From Rhodospirillaceae bacterium (GTDB taxonomy: Bacteria; Pseudomonadota; Alphaproteobacteria; Rhodospirillales; Rhodospirillaceae), in the NCBI GenBank assembly GCA_002691085.1, contig NZGX01000065.1, positions 1 through 13,438 on the forward strand: a stretch of 13,438 nucleotides of DNA, in the 5' to 3' direction. A model generated the notes under the pieces. That model worked only from the letters and a program-made list of their open reading frames with translations, was not told where the DNA came from and did not search any database. Both the position numbers and the translations under genes were made by a program. Below, in pieces: positions 1-6,871 of this stretch (position 1 is the stretch's first letter; every line of letters starts with the position of its first letter).

Positions 1-77
1 ATATATTCTTGGAAAGAATCAAGTCCTCTCAGCAAAAGTTTATGATACAGCTGGCTGGAAATAATCTTATTTATTTT

Positions 78-872
78 TTAAAAAACATAATATTTAATAA
101 TACCAGCTCCACTAATATTCATATGTGTTCCACGATCATTTTGGTTAGGAAAAATTACTTTAATATTATCAAAGATTTTTTTATCAGTGTTCATCAATCT
201 TGCTATATAATACGTATTAGCTATTGTGACCTTGCAGGCCCCTCTGGCAACTGCTTTTATTTGTGCTGTGTCATTGCCTTGTGGTTGTCTAGCAAAATTA
301 GCAACAACACCCTTAGCCCATATTTTTGCATTTTCCTCACCAATATAATTTATGATCGATGCCATTAAAGAAATATTATAAATATTACTTGAAGAGCGCA
401 TGCAAATACTTTCTTTTAGTAGTGGATTAGCAAGATCTTTATAATTATTTATTTCGAGGGGCATGCTAATTTTATTGTTTATAATAATGACCCTAGCTCG
501 AGTAGATAAACCAAACCAATATCCTTGAGGATCTCTTAAATTTTCTGGAATTCTATCATTAAGGGTCTTTGAATTGATTTTTTGAAATAAATCTAATTCC
601 TTTGCTCTCCACAACCTGCCCGCATCGACTGTAATGAGAAGATCTGCAGGTGATAATTCTCTCTCATTATGTATCCTTTCAATTAGCGCATCTGCTTTAC
701 CTTCAATTAGATTGATTTTTACCCCTGTCTTTTCCTCAAATGTTTCATAAAGACTAATATCTGTATCGTAATGACGAGCAGAATAGACATTGAGTTCCTT
801 AGCTTTCAAAGAAATTAAGTGATCAAAATGTAGAAATAGAGAGAGAAAAATAAACAATATTTGATAAAGCAA
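78..872 (-). CDS. Periplasmic ferric-iron ABC transporter substrate-binding protein (FutA/FbpA type), C-terminally truncated
   Basis: This is a family that captures Fe(III) in the periplasm and delivers it to an ABC permease. After a hydrophobic signal segment (residues 1-24) come hallmark stretches: NVYSARHYDTD (28-38), LIEGKADALIER (55-66), TVDAGRLWRA (81-90), RSSSNIY (159-165) and FPNQNDRGTH (241-250). Y30 and the tandem Y221-Y222 sit where the family places its iron-ligating tyrosines. The start is a TTG with AAGGG about 8 nt upstream; a stop lies 10 codons further up and no ATG intervenes. A Fur box lies about 90 bp upstream. The reading frame stops only a few residues after NISGAG (252-257), whereas relatives (about 335-345 aa) carry some 60-75 more residues. 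After the TAA the same frame stays open to the window edge. It may be a pseudogene, a recent nonsense mutation, or a sequencing error in the adjacent A/T runs. The family call is firm; functionality is doubtful. Confidence 0.85.
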   Translation of the reverse strand: MLYQILFIFLSLFLHFDHLISLKAKELNVYSARHYDTDISLYETFEEKTGVKINLIEGKADALIERIHNERELSPADLLITVDAGRLWRAKELDLFQKINSKTLNDRIPENLRDPQGYWFGLSTRARVIIINNKISMPLEINNYKDLANPLLKESICMRSSSNIYNISLMASIINYIGEENAKIWAKGVVANFARQPQGNDTAQIKAVARGACKVTIANTYYIARLMNTDKKIFDNIKVIFPNQNDRGTHMNISGAGIIKYYVF

Positions 873-962
873 TTGATTTACCCTTAAATTATTAGTGGAT
901 CAATAAATAATATTAGATTGTTTCTAATAACCATTTGCAATTTAATCAAGAATAATGTAAAT

Positions 963-981
963 GATAATGATTATCATTCTT
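963..981. promoter_or_regulatory. Fur box
   Basis: The 19 bases match the classical Fur consensus GATAATGATAATCATTATC at 16 positions, with a central AATGA-TTA-TCATT palindrome. The site is about 90 bp upstream of the iron-binding protein gene on the minus strand, and just upstream of the putative small RNA on the plus strand. It could therefore repress either or both when iron is replete. The match is seen directly; binding by Fur is inferred, since some alphaproteobacteria use other iron regulators. Confidence 0.75.
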
Positions 982-998
982 AATAAGAATAGTAAAAT
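971..998 (+). promoter_or_regulatory. Possible promoter of the putative small RNA, overlapping the Fur box
   Basis: On the plus strand, TTATCA (971-976) and TAAAAT (993-998) are separated by 16 bp and resemble -35 and -10 elements. The -35 lies inside the Fur box, as expected for Fur repression. Initiation would be near 1004-1006. In such AT-rich DNA, chance matches are common, so this is weak by itself and is supported mainly by the terminator structure downstream. Confidence 0.35.
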
Positions 999-1003
999 TT
1001 TAT

Positions 1004-1143
1004 AGACATTTAAAAAGGCTTAGAACCATATGATGTCATTAAATTAGTTATTTTTTTTCGTTGGTATTTATTACTCTTCACCTCAGAGTACCAACGTTCT
1101 GGGCCCCTTAGCTTAACCCTCACAGCTTTGGGGCCTTTTTTTT
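1004..1143 (+). ncRNA. Putative Fur-regulated small RNA (novel candidate)
   Basis: This plus-strand stretch has no credible ORF: the only ATG near 1030 opens a 5-codon frame. It carries two consecutive hairpins. The first pairs CGTTGGTA (1059-1066) with TACCAACG (1089-1096), with an inner CTCT/AGAG pairing (1074-1077 with 1085-1088). The second is an intrinsic terminator ending in eight T. No plus-strand gene lies upstream that this terminator could serve, and both neighbouring genes are on the minus strand. With the Fur box just upstream, the layout recalls iron-responsive small RNAs such as RyhB and PrrF. No sequence similarity to those is claimed. The 5' end is a guess from the possible -10 box. 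The alternative is an unusual barrier terminator against antisense transcription into hemH. Confidence 0.45.
1101..1143 (+). terminator. Strong intrinsic terminator reading on the plus strand
   Basis: GGCCCC (1102-1107) pairs with GGGGCC (1130-1135). A TT/TT internal mismatch and an inner AGCT/AGCT stem (1110-1113 with 1124-1127) lead to a 10-nt loop. Eight T follow (1136-1143). The GC-rich stem stands out in AT-rich surroundings. The T-run lies on the right side, so it terminates rightward transcription, not hemH, whose stop codon is only 6 nt further right on the other strand. Confidence 0.8.
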
Positions 1144-1148
1144 GAAAC

Positions 1149-2183
1149 TTATTTTTTAAAATAACTATTAGGACAATGACTAAAATGTGAAGGACATTTT
1201 CTAATGAAAATTTCAGATATTATACTTTCTTTTCCAGTAAAGCTTGTTTTTATCAAATTAGTCAATCCTTCAATAAAAATGGGGTTTGTGCCTACAACAG
1301 GTGCTCTATAAAAAAAAGGTACACCTGCTGCAATTGAAAGTTCCCTGTATTCTATGTCAAGTTCAACAAGTGTTTCTACGTGTTCTGAAACAAATGCTAT
1401 TGGTACAATCACAACAGGAACATTATCTTTACCAGCCCTCTTTATTTCTTCTTCTGTAGATGGGGTAATCCATTTAATTGGTCCTAATCTACTTTGGTAA
1501 CAAGTAACATGATCTAAGTTAGAAATTCCTAGAGTATTAACTATTGCTGCAGATGTCTCTTCAATCTGCCATTGATAGGGGTCTCCTGATTTAATGGTTT
1601 TTTCAGGCAAACCATGGGCAGATAATAAAAGCCTTGGTTTTCCATGGGCTTTGGCTTGATCTAGGCCTTGTTTTATATTTTTAACTGATGCATTTATAAA
1701 TTCTTGATTTGTAGGATAACAACATAACACATCTTGGGGTGCTTTAAGACCTATTCGAAATGCTTCTCTTTTAAAGGCTTTAATCGAAGTGCCTGATGTT
1801 GTGCAAGAAAACTGAGGGTATAGGGGCATTAATATTATATTATCTGGATCATATTCTTTGATTTCTTTTGTAACCTCAGAAACTGATGGTTTCCAATATC
1901 GCATAAAAATAAATATCTCAAAATTATTAAAATATTCTGAAAGATTTTTTTTTATAGCTCTTGCTTGAGATAAAGTCTCAGGTAACAATGTAGACTTTCC
2001 CCCAACTTTTGCATATATCTTTTTTGATTCGGGTGCCCTTAGGATGGAAATAATCTTAGCTAAGATCCATCTAAATGGGTTAGGTATCATTAGGATGGCA
2101 GGGTCGTTGAACAGGTTAAATAAAAATGGCTGAATTGCCTCAGGTTTATCTGGACCTCCAAGGTTGAAAATTACTATTGCCAC
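1149..2183 (-). CDS. hemH: Ferrochelatase (protohaem ferro-lyase)
   Basis: It inserts Fe(II) into protoporphyrin IX, the last step of protohaem synthesis, in the cytoplasm at the membrane face. At 344 aa it has the normal family length. Visible signatures are FNLGGPD (6-12), FNDPAI (25-30), GGKSTLLPETLSQA (61-74), MRYWKP (94-99) and LYPQFSCTTSGTS (121-133). The catalytic histidine is in SAHGLPEK (H190), and the second active-site acid is in SEHVETLVELD (E267). C330 and C337 near the C-terminus are possible iron-sulfur ligands, as in some alphaproteobacterial enzymes; this is uncertain. The start is GTG; no ATG lies between it and the in-frame TAG 10 codons upstream. An AGGGAG sequence sits too far away (about 27 nt) to be its normal ribosome binding site and lies within a hairpin. 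It neighbours iron-uptake functions and may share their iron regulation. Confidence 0.95.
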   Translation of the reverse strand: MAIVIFNLGGPDKPEAIQPFLFNLFNDPAILMIPNPFRWILAKIISILRAPESKKIYAKVGGKSTLLPETLSQARAIKKNLSEYFNNFEIFIFMRYWKPSVSEVTKEIKEYDPDNIILMPLYPQFSCTTSGTSIKAFKREAFRIGLKAPQDVLCCYPTNQEFINASVKNIKQGLDQAKAHGKPRLLLSAHGLPEKTIKSGDPYQWQIEETSAAIVNTLGISNLDHVTCYQSRLGPIKWITPSTEEEIKRAGKDNVPVVIVPIAFVSEHVETLVELDIEYRELSIAAGVPFFYRAPVVGTNPIFIEGLTNLIKTSFTGKESIISEIFIRKCPSHFSHCPNSYFKK

Positions 2184-2193
2184 TTTTTTATTT

Positions 2194-2223
2194 ATAGCCA
2201 GCTTTTTAGCTCCCTAGGGCTAT
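2194..2223 (-). promoter_or_regulatory. Hairpin in the hemH leader
   Basis: Read on the minus strand, ATAGCC pairs with GGCTAT, then AGCT-AAAA-AGCT forms the tip, with CTAGGG bulged on the 5' side. It ends 10 nt before the hemH GTG, and the only SD-like sequence (AGGGAG) runs from the bulge into the tip stem. Neither strand has a T-run after it, so it is not an intrinsic terminator. It could influence translation of hemH; that role is inference. Confidence 0.4.
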
Positions 2224-2303
2224 GGTTAAACTATTTTTGGATTATTAATTTATTTTTAAACTTAATTTAACAAAATCAATATTCGTAATAGAGTAAATAT
2301 ATC

Positions 2304-2489
2304 TTACTTAAAATTTTTACAAGATTTCTTTGCTCTGGATTTTGCATGCATTAAAGAATACTGTTCAGCTAGATAACGATTCTCATACCTCTCAATACAA
2401 TTGGTATATTCTGGGTTATCACAAGCAGTTAATAAATTAGGAATTACCAAAAGAAAAAATAAATAAAGTGCTTTTTGTAAGGTTTTCAT
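2304..2489 (-). CDS. Small lipoprotein of unknown function
   Basis: This 61-residue protein has a positively charged start, a hydrophobic stretch (residues 8-20) and a lipobox LLTAC with the acylated cysteine at C23. The mature part would be only about 39 residues, rich in charged residues, with two further cysteines (C31, C57) that could form a disulfide. Aspartate at mature position +2 is the signal for inner-membrane retention in enterobacteria; whether that rule holds here is unknown. Its ATG overlaps the TAA of the upstream protease gene by one base (TAATG), and no clear ribosome binding site precedes it. Translation is therefore probably coupled to the protease. I do not recognise the family. 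A partner, anchor or modulator role for the protease is only an inference from the overlap. Confidence 0.75.
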   Translation of the reverse strand: MKTLQKALYLFFLLVIPNLLTACDNPEYTNCIERYENRYLAEQYSLMHAKSRAKKSCKNFK

Positions 2490-4642
2490 TATAGATCACA
2501 TTTCAAAGTCATGTTTGTAATGAGACCAGCATCTTGGTTATCTACAATGTGCTGGATAAACCCAGTAAAGGCAGAAGTTACCTTTAAATTCATATAAAAT
2601 TGATCACTCTCTGCTTGAACATCAAAGAATTCAAGAAGGTCACTGACAAAAATTGTCCTTGAAGTATTTGGTTTTATCGTATCACCAAGAGTGAATCTTC
2701 CCAATTCCTCGCCATTTCTTGCATCCTCTGCGATAAAGATAGGGTTGTTATCACTCTCTCCAGTGTTATGAGCAACGATATAACTTGGAAACCTTGGGAG
2801 TTTTGAAGTATGCACTGCTATCATATTATCAAGATTATCTGATACTCCATTATCACAAGTTGTAAGATTAGCAAATGATCCATCCGAGGGATCCCATCTG
2901 ATGTGTTGTGCATATCCTCTGAATGATGAGGATGCAAACATTGATAAAGTGGATCCAGATTTTTCTTGAAATAATTCGTCTAATACTAGATCACGTTCAA
3001 TTTCATTGATACTTATTTCAACTGTAGTACCAGCTGAAATATTCTTTTCGTATGCACCTATGAGGCTTCCATTCCCATCGTCCATTACTTTTAGTGTTAA
3101 CACACCCTGCGAGCTGTCTCTGTTATGAAACCTGAGTAGACTTTTTGCTGTTGTATCTGATGCGGGAGATAGATAAGAAATTATTCTACCAGTTATTGAT
3201 TTGGTGGCCCCAAGCGAGCGTAAGGCGGCATCTAGATCAATAAGTGGTGTTTCCCAAGACCAGTTCTCTAATGTTTTATTTATTCCTGTTTGTTTCAGTG
3301 CTATCTCAATATCATCAATACTCGCATTTTGTTTAGCAGATTTTAATAATGCAATAGCTCCAGCAACGTGAGGGGTAGCCATCGAAGTTCCAGTAAAAGC
3401 AGCATAAGCATTATTTGTTATTGCTGAAACAACCTGAACACCTGGCGCTAGAACATCTACCATCTCCGCATGATTTACAGACTGATGGGGTTCAGTTGTT
3501 ATAACTGAGCTCACTGTCATAGAAGTTGAGATACAAGCAGGACTGCTTATTAGTCCAACTTCGCCCTCATTTCCAGCAGCAATGGCAGTAACTACACCTT
3601 TTTTCCTAAGTTCATCAATTGCCCATTTTCTGCTATTCTCATCACAGAAGCTCTCAAACAGACCACCTCCCAAACTCATATTAACAGATGCAATATTGAG
3701 ATCTTGTGTCCTATCTAATGTATAGTTAAGCGCTGATAATTGTGAAGAAGTATATGAGAGTTGACAGGATTCTGCCCCTCCACAATCTTCAGTATTATTA
3801 AATGTTGTAAATACTTGTATTGGAAGAAGCTGTGCTTCAAATGCGACTCCCTTTCTTTTGACATCACCAGTGGTATCGTTACCTGCTGCAATTCCTGCTA
3901 CGTGACTTCCATGTTCGCATACTTCAGTTCCTGGTATACAATTACTTGCAGCGCCCGTTCCTGTTTGACTTTCGAGGCCATTTGGACAAAGTGATTCGTC
4001 TGTTTCATCAAAGGTATCTGAGAAGCATGCCTCATCAATAATATTCGTTTTAAACATGTCATGATTTGTATCTATACCATCATCTAATACAACAATTACC
4101 TGACCAGCGCCTGTAAATCCTTGGTCCCATAATTTATCAGCATTTATAAAACTAACTGTTTCATCAAGAAGAGGGCGACTAAAATTATTTAATTGACCCG
4201 TTTTAATCTTTTCTACTTTTTTTGTAATTATTTTTTTTTTTACAATCTGATTTTGTTTGAATGTTTTGTTTAGAGATATACTCTTAATATCATTTCTTAG
4301 GAGAAGTTTCTCAAATCCTAACTTATCTATAGTAGTAACAAAGTAAGGAAGGTTGGAGTAAGTTTTTTTTATCAGGATACCTTGTTCTGATAGAGACTTT
4401 CTTAGCTCATTTTGTTTAATTTTGATGTTTGCTTTATTGTTAAGAAATGATTCACTTGATTGTGTATTGGAAAAATTGCTATTAGCTTTATTTTCAGTAG
4501 TGAATTCAACAATTACAAGGGCTTTACCTTTCTTGTCTATTTCATTGACAACATCAGAAAAGATTTCTTGTGCTCCCGAGGAGTTGGAAAGGAAAATTAT
4601 CAATAAAAGGTACTTTAGGTTGTTTAATAGTTTACAAAACAT
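2489..4642 (-). CDS. Secreted subtilisin-like serine protease (peptidase S8) with duplicated C-terminal domain
   Basis: An endopeptidase exported by Sec: a signal segment (residues 8-23) ends near SSGAQ. Residues 40-125 look like an inhibitor I9-type propeptide (KALVIVEF, then LPYFVTTIDKLGFEKLL). The S8 domain spans about 160-475. Its catalytic triad is D187 (VVLDDGID), H244 (HGSHVAG) and S420 (GTSMATPHVAG), with oxyanion N358 (AAGNEG). All are present, so it should be active. Several cysteines within the domain suggest disulfides. The last 240 residues are two copies of an unrecognised, probably beta-rich module (about 487-596 and 606-715). Each ends in a similar pattern, FRGYAQHI and FTGFIQHI, followed by NLTTC or NMTLKC. 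The ATG is preceded by GAGGG 4-5 nt away. The flavoprotein gene lies 67 bp upstream on the same strand. Substrate and final location (periplasm, surface or outside) are not evident. Confidence 0.92.
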   Translation of the reverse strand: MFCKLLNNLKYLLLIIFLSNSSGAQEIFSDVVNEIDKKGKALVIVEFTTENKANSNFSNTQSSESFLNNKANIKIKQNELRKSLSEQGILIKKTYSNLPYFVTTIDKLGFEKLLLRNDIKSISLNKTFKQNQIVKKKIITKKVEKIKTGQLNNFSRPLLDETVSFINADKLWDQGFTGAGQVIVVLDDGIDTNHDMFKTNIIDEACFSDTFDETDESLCPNGLESQTGTGAASNCIPGTEVCEHGSHVAGIAAGNDTTGDVKRKGVAFEAQLLPIQVFTTFNNTEDCGGAESCQLSYTSSQLSALNYTLDRTQDLNIASVNMSLGGGLFESFCDENSRKWAIDELRKKGVVTAIAAGNEGEVGLISSPACISTSMTVSSVITTEPHQSVNHAEMVDVLAPGVQVVSAITNNAYAAFTGTSMATPHVAGAIALLKSAKQNASIDDIEIALKQTGINKTLENWSWETPLIDLDAALRSLGATKSITGRIISYLSPASDTTAKSLLRFHNRDSSQGVLTLKVMDDGNGSLIGAYEKNISAGTTVEISINEIERDLVLDELFQEKSGSTLSMFASSSFRGYAQHIRWDPSDGSFANLTTCDNGVSDNLDNMIAVHTSKLPRFPSYIVAHNTGESDNNPIFIAEDARNGEELGRFTLGDTIKPNTSRTIFVSDLLEFFDVQAESDQFYMNLKVTSAFTGFIQHIVDNQDAGLITNMTLKCDL

Positions 4643-4709
4643 AAATCCCTCATAATTTGCTTAGCTTGATCTTTTATTAAATTAAATAAAAATTAACTAT
4701 TTTAAAGCT

Positions 4710-6692
4710 TTATATATCCAATCCTATTTGATTACCTGAACCTGTTGCGTTAACAACACTTCCTGGGGATTTTGCATCACCGATAAGGAAATATTCAACA
4801 TCAGCATCCCTAATCTGGGAGAGAATTTCCAGATTCGGAGACCTTGGAGTTGCGTATGTTAGGAGGCTGAGATTATCTAGGTTAATAACTATTTCATTAT
4901 TGTAGATATTTTTTAGGCTTATTTTACCCTCTTCTAAAATCAGAGAGTCTATTTCCGAGCTTGTAATTATATTAATTCCCATTTTATATAGTCTCGAATA
5001 AATTCCCTGCCTGTTGACCAATGGCTCGTCTGAAGCAATTCTATCTCTTGGGGTAATGATGAAAGTTTTTTCAAACTTACTTGCTAACCACTCTGCTGAA
5101 GAATATGTCATTTTGGTATGATCACAATCATAAATTATTGCATTACCTTCTTGTGAGGAAGGACGATCTAGTAACATAGTCATTGTATCCCTTAAATCAG
5201 GAATAATACCTTCTTCTTTCAGCTCTATAGGTAAGCAAGAAGGCCATATCATAGATGCTCCAGAAGCAAATATTACTGAGTCTGGATTTAATCCCAAAAC
5301 ATCAGATGCAGAAGCAACTATTCCAGTTTCTAATTTAACACCCTCTTTTTTAGCCCTTAGGATTTGATAGTCATAAATGCTTGATAGATTTTCGCCACCA
5401 GGTAAATATGCATGCAATCGAGTCTTTCCCCCTGGCTCTGCAGATGCACAAAATACAGTAACATCGTGTCCTCTTGCCTTTGCTATCCATGCAGCTTCCA
5501 TGCCAGCTATGCCAGCCCCAACAATTACAATTTTTTTCTTTTTTGATGTTTTGTTAGGTTTCCAATTAAACTCATCCTTCTCCCCAACTCTTGGGTTATT
5601 ATCGCATTTAATCTTATTTCCAGAGGTAATACTATGCCAGCATGTATTTAATGACACACAATAACGAATTTGTGCTTCATTGTTGTTTAATGATTTATTT
5701 GCCCATGACGCATCAGTAACTAAAGGACGTCCAAGCATTACTAAATCAGCATTACCGTTTTCTATAGCATAATCTCCTTCATTGGGGTCTGTTATTAGGC
5801 CTAATGCACCAACTGGGGTTTTCTTAAAAGGTTCTGAGAGTGATTTTATTTGTGAGATAAAGGGTGCTCTTTCTCCATGTAAGTCTGGAAGATGTCGATA
5901 AAGAGAGTCCGAATGCGCACCCCAGCAATATGTTACGTAATCTACATTGCATGCACTTGCAATATTCTTAGAAATTAATTTTGATTCTTCCAAATCAATC
6001 CCACCCTTAACTTCATCATCTCCTGGGAGTTTTAGGCCTATGATAAAGTTCTTCCCTGATAGACTTCTTATTGCGTTAACTACATCTACAATTAAGCGAG
6101 TTCTATTCTCCCTTGAGCCACCATAATCATCATCTCTGATATTTGAATTTGGAGATAAGAACTGATGAAAAATATGGCCATGACCTGCAGAAATTTCAAT
6201 TCCACTCCAGCCGCATTTCATTAACCATTCTGAAGACTCAGCAAAATCATTGATCATAATTTTTATTTCTTCAGTCGTTAGGCTTCGGGCAACTGTCCAG
6301 CTAATTCCATCTGGAAGAGAGGATGCACTAACCGCATCTTGTCTTTTTCCTCCCTCGTGATTGCCTCTACCACTATCTTGCAGCTGACCAATCATGTGAC
6401 AACCATTACTTCCAACAATATCAGAAAAACGTTTTAGACCGTCTTCATTTGATTTACCAAAAACCTTTATTCTTCTTGGGGCTATATTCCATCTTGTTGT
6501 TCCCATTGGTTCGGTCACTGCCATTGAGACACCACCTTTGGCACGATTAAGGTAGTAATTTATTGTTTCATTGTTAACTTTTCCATCTTTTACATATCTT
6601 AGGGACATGGATGCATGAACAACACGGTTTCTCAAGCTTTTACTACCAATTTGAATAGGTGAGAATAAATTTGGGTAGGTATTATTTGTCAT
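4710..6692 (-). CDS. TMADH/2,4-dienoyl-CoA-reductase-like FMN/FAD oxidoreductase with an altered iron-sulfur site
   Basis: A two-part flavoprotein of the Old Yellow Enzyme superfamily with the trimethylamine-dehydrogenase/FadH layout. An N-terminal FMN-binding TIM barrel (about 7-335) contains FSPIQIG, GHIFHQFLSP (172-181), DDYGGSRENRTR and MLGRPLVTD (319-327). A linker should bind [4Fe-4S]. A C-terminal FAD/NAD(P) fold (about 387-660) starts with VGAGIAGMEAA. In TMADH the cluster ligands are C345, C348, C351 and C364. Here C345, C351 and C363 are present, but position 348 is leucine (CVSLNTC). The FadH catalytic tyrosine in HGY is H173 (HGH), and the TMADH tyrosine two residues ahead of the active-site A-H pair is replaced by serine (S168). 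The substrate is therefore unlikely to be predictable from the characterised relatives. It is divergent from a methyltransferase gene. The ATG has only a weak AGAG upstream. Confidence 0.88.
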   Translation of the reverse strand: MTNNTYPNLFSPIQIGSKSLRNRVVHASMSLRYVKDGKVNNETINYYLNRAKGGVSMAVTEPMGTTRWNIAPRRIKVFGKSNEDGLKRFSDIVGSNGCHMIGQLQDSGRGNHEGGKRQDAVSASSLPDGISWTVARSLTTEEIKIMINDFAESSEWLMKCGWSGIEISAGHGHIFHQFLSPNSNIRDDDYGGSRENRTRLIVDVVNAIRSLSGKNFIIGLKLPGDDEVKGGIDLEESKLISKNIASACNVDYVTYCWGAHSDSLYRHLPDLHGERAPFISQIKSLSEPFKKTPVGALGLITDPNEGDYAIENGNADLVMLGRPLVTDASWANKSLNNNEAQIRYCVSLNTCWHSITSGNKIKCDNNPRVGEKDEFNWKPNKTSKKKKIVIVGAGIAGMEAAWIAKARGHDVTVFCASAEPGGKTRLHAYLPGGENLSSIYDYQILRAKKEGVKLETGIVASASDVLGLNPDSVIFASGASMIWPSCLPIELKEEGIIPDLRDTMTMLLDRPSSQEGNAIIYDCDHTKMTYSSAEWLASKFEKTFIITPRDRIASDEPLVNRQGIYSRLYKMGINIITSSEIDSLILEEGKISLKNIYNNEIVINLDNLSLLTYATPRSPNLEILSQIRDADVEYFLIGDAKSPGSVVNATGSGNQIGLDI

Positions 6693-6698
6693 ACTTTT

Positions 6699-6714
6699 AA
6701 ATACTCTAGTATTT
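6699..6714. promoter_or_regulatory. Perfect inverted repeat before the flavoprotein start, possible operator
   Basis: AAATACT-CT-AGTATTT is a perfect palindrome with 7-bp arms and a 2-bp spacer. It lies 6 nt upstream of the flavoprotein ATG, within the 179-bp gap shared with the divergent methyltransferase gene. Its size fits a dimeric repressor, or it may be a small hairpin over the ribosome binding region. No regulator gene lies beside it. AT-rich palindromes can occur by chance. Confidence 0.35.
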
Positions 6715-6871
6715 AGATTAATAAATTCTTTCTTATCAATAAAATTAGGACCATCTGGGGAACAAAAAAGACTAAATTTAAAGTTTTTGTTGATCCAAAT
6801 CTAAGATAATTACATTATAGAATATATTATATTTTTTGGTATCTTTATAGTTTCTTTAATATGGAGATTTT

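Noticed and set aside
9..368. Plus-strand open frame of 119 codons opposite the iron-binding protein gene
   Set aside because: It lies antisense to a clearly recognisable FutA-type coding region and its product resembles nothing; it is a shadow of the real gene.
1101..1143. Hairpin as the terminator of hemH
   Set aside because: hemH is transcribed leftward, but the T-run follows the hairpin on the rightward strand, so it cannot be a normal intrinsic terminator for hemH.
1004..1143. tRNA or tmRNA in the gap between hemH and the iron-binding protein gene
   Set aside because: No cloverleaf and no T-loop consensus are visible; the two hairpins do not fit either class.
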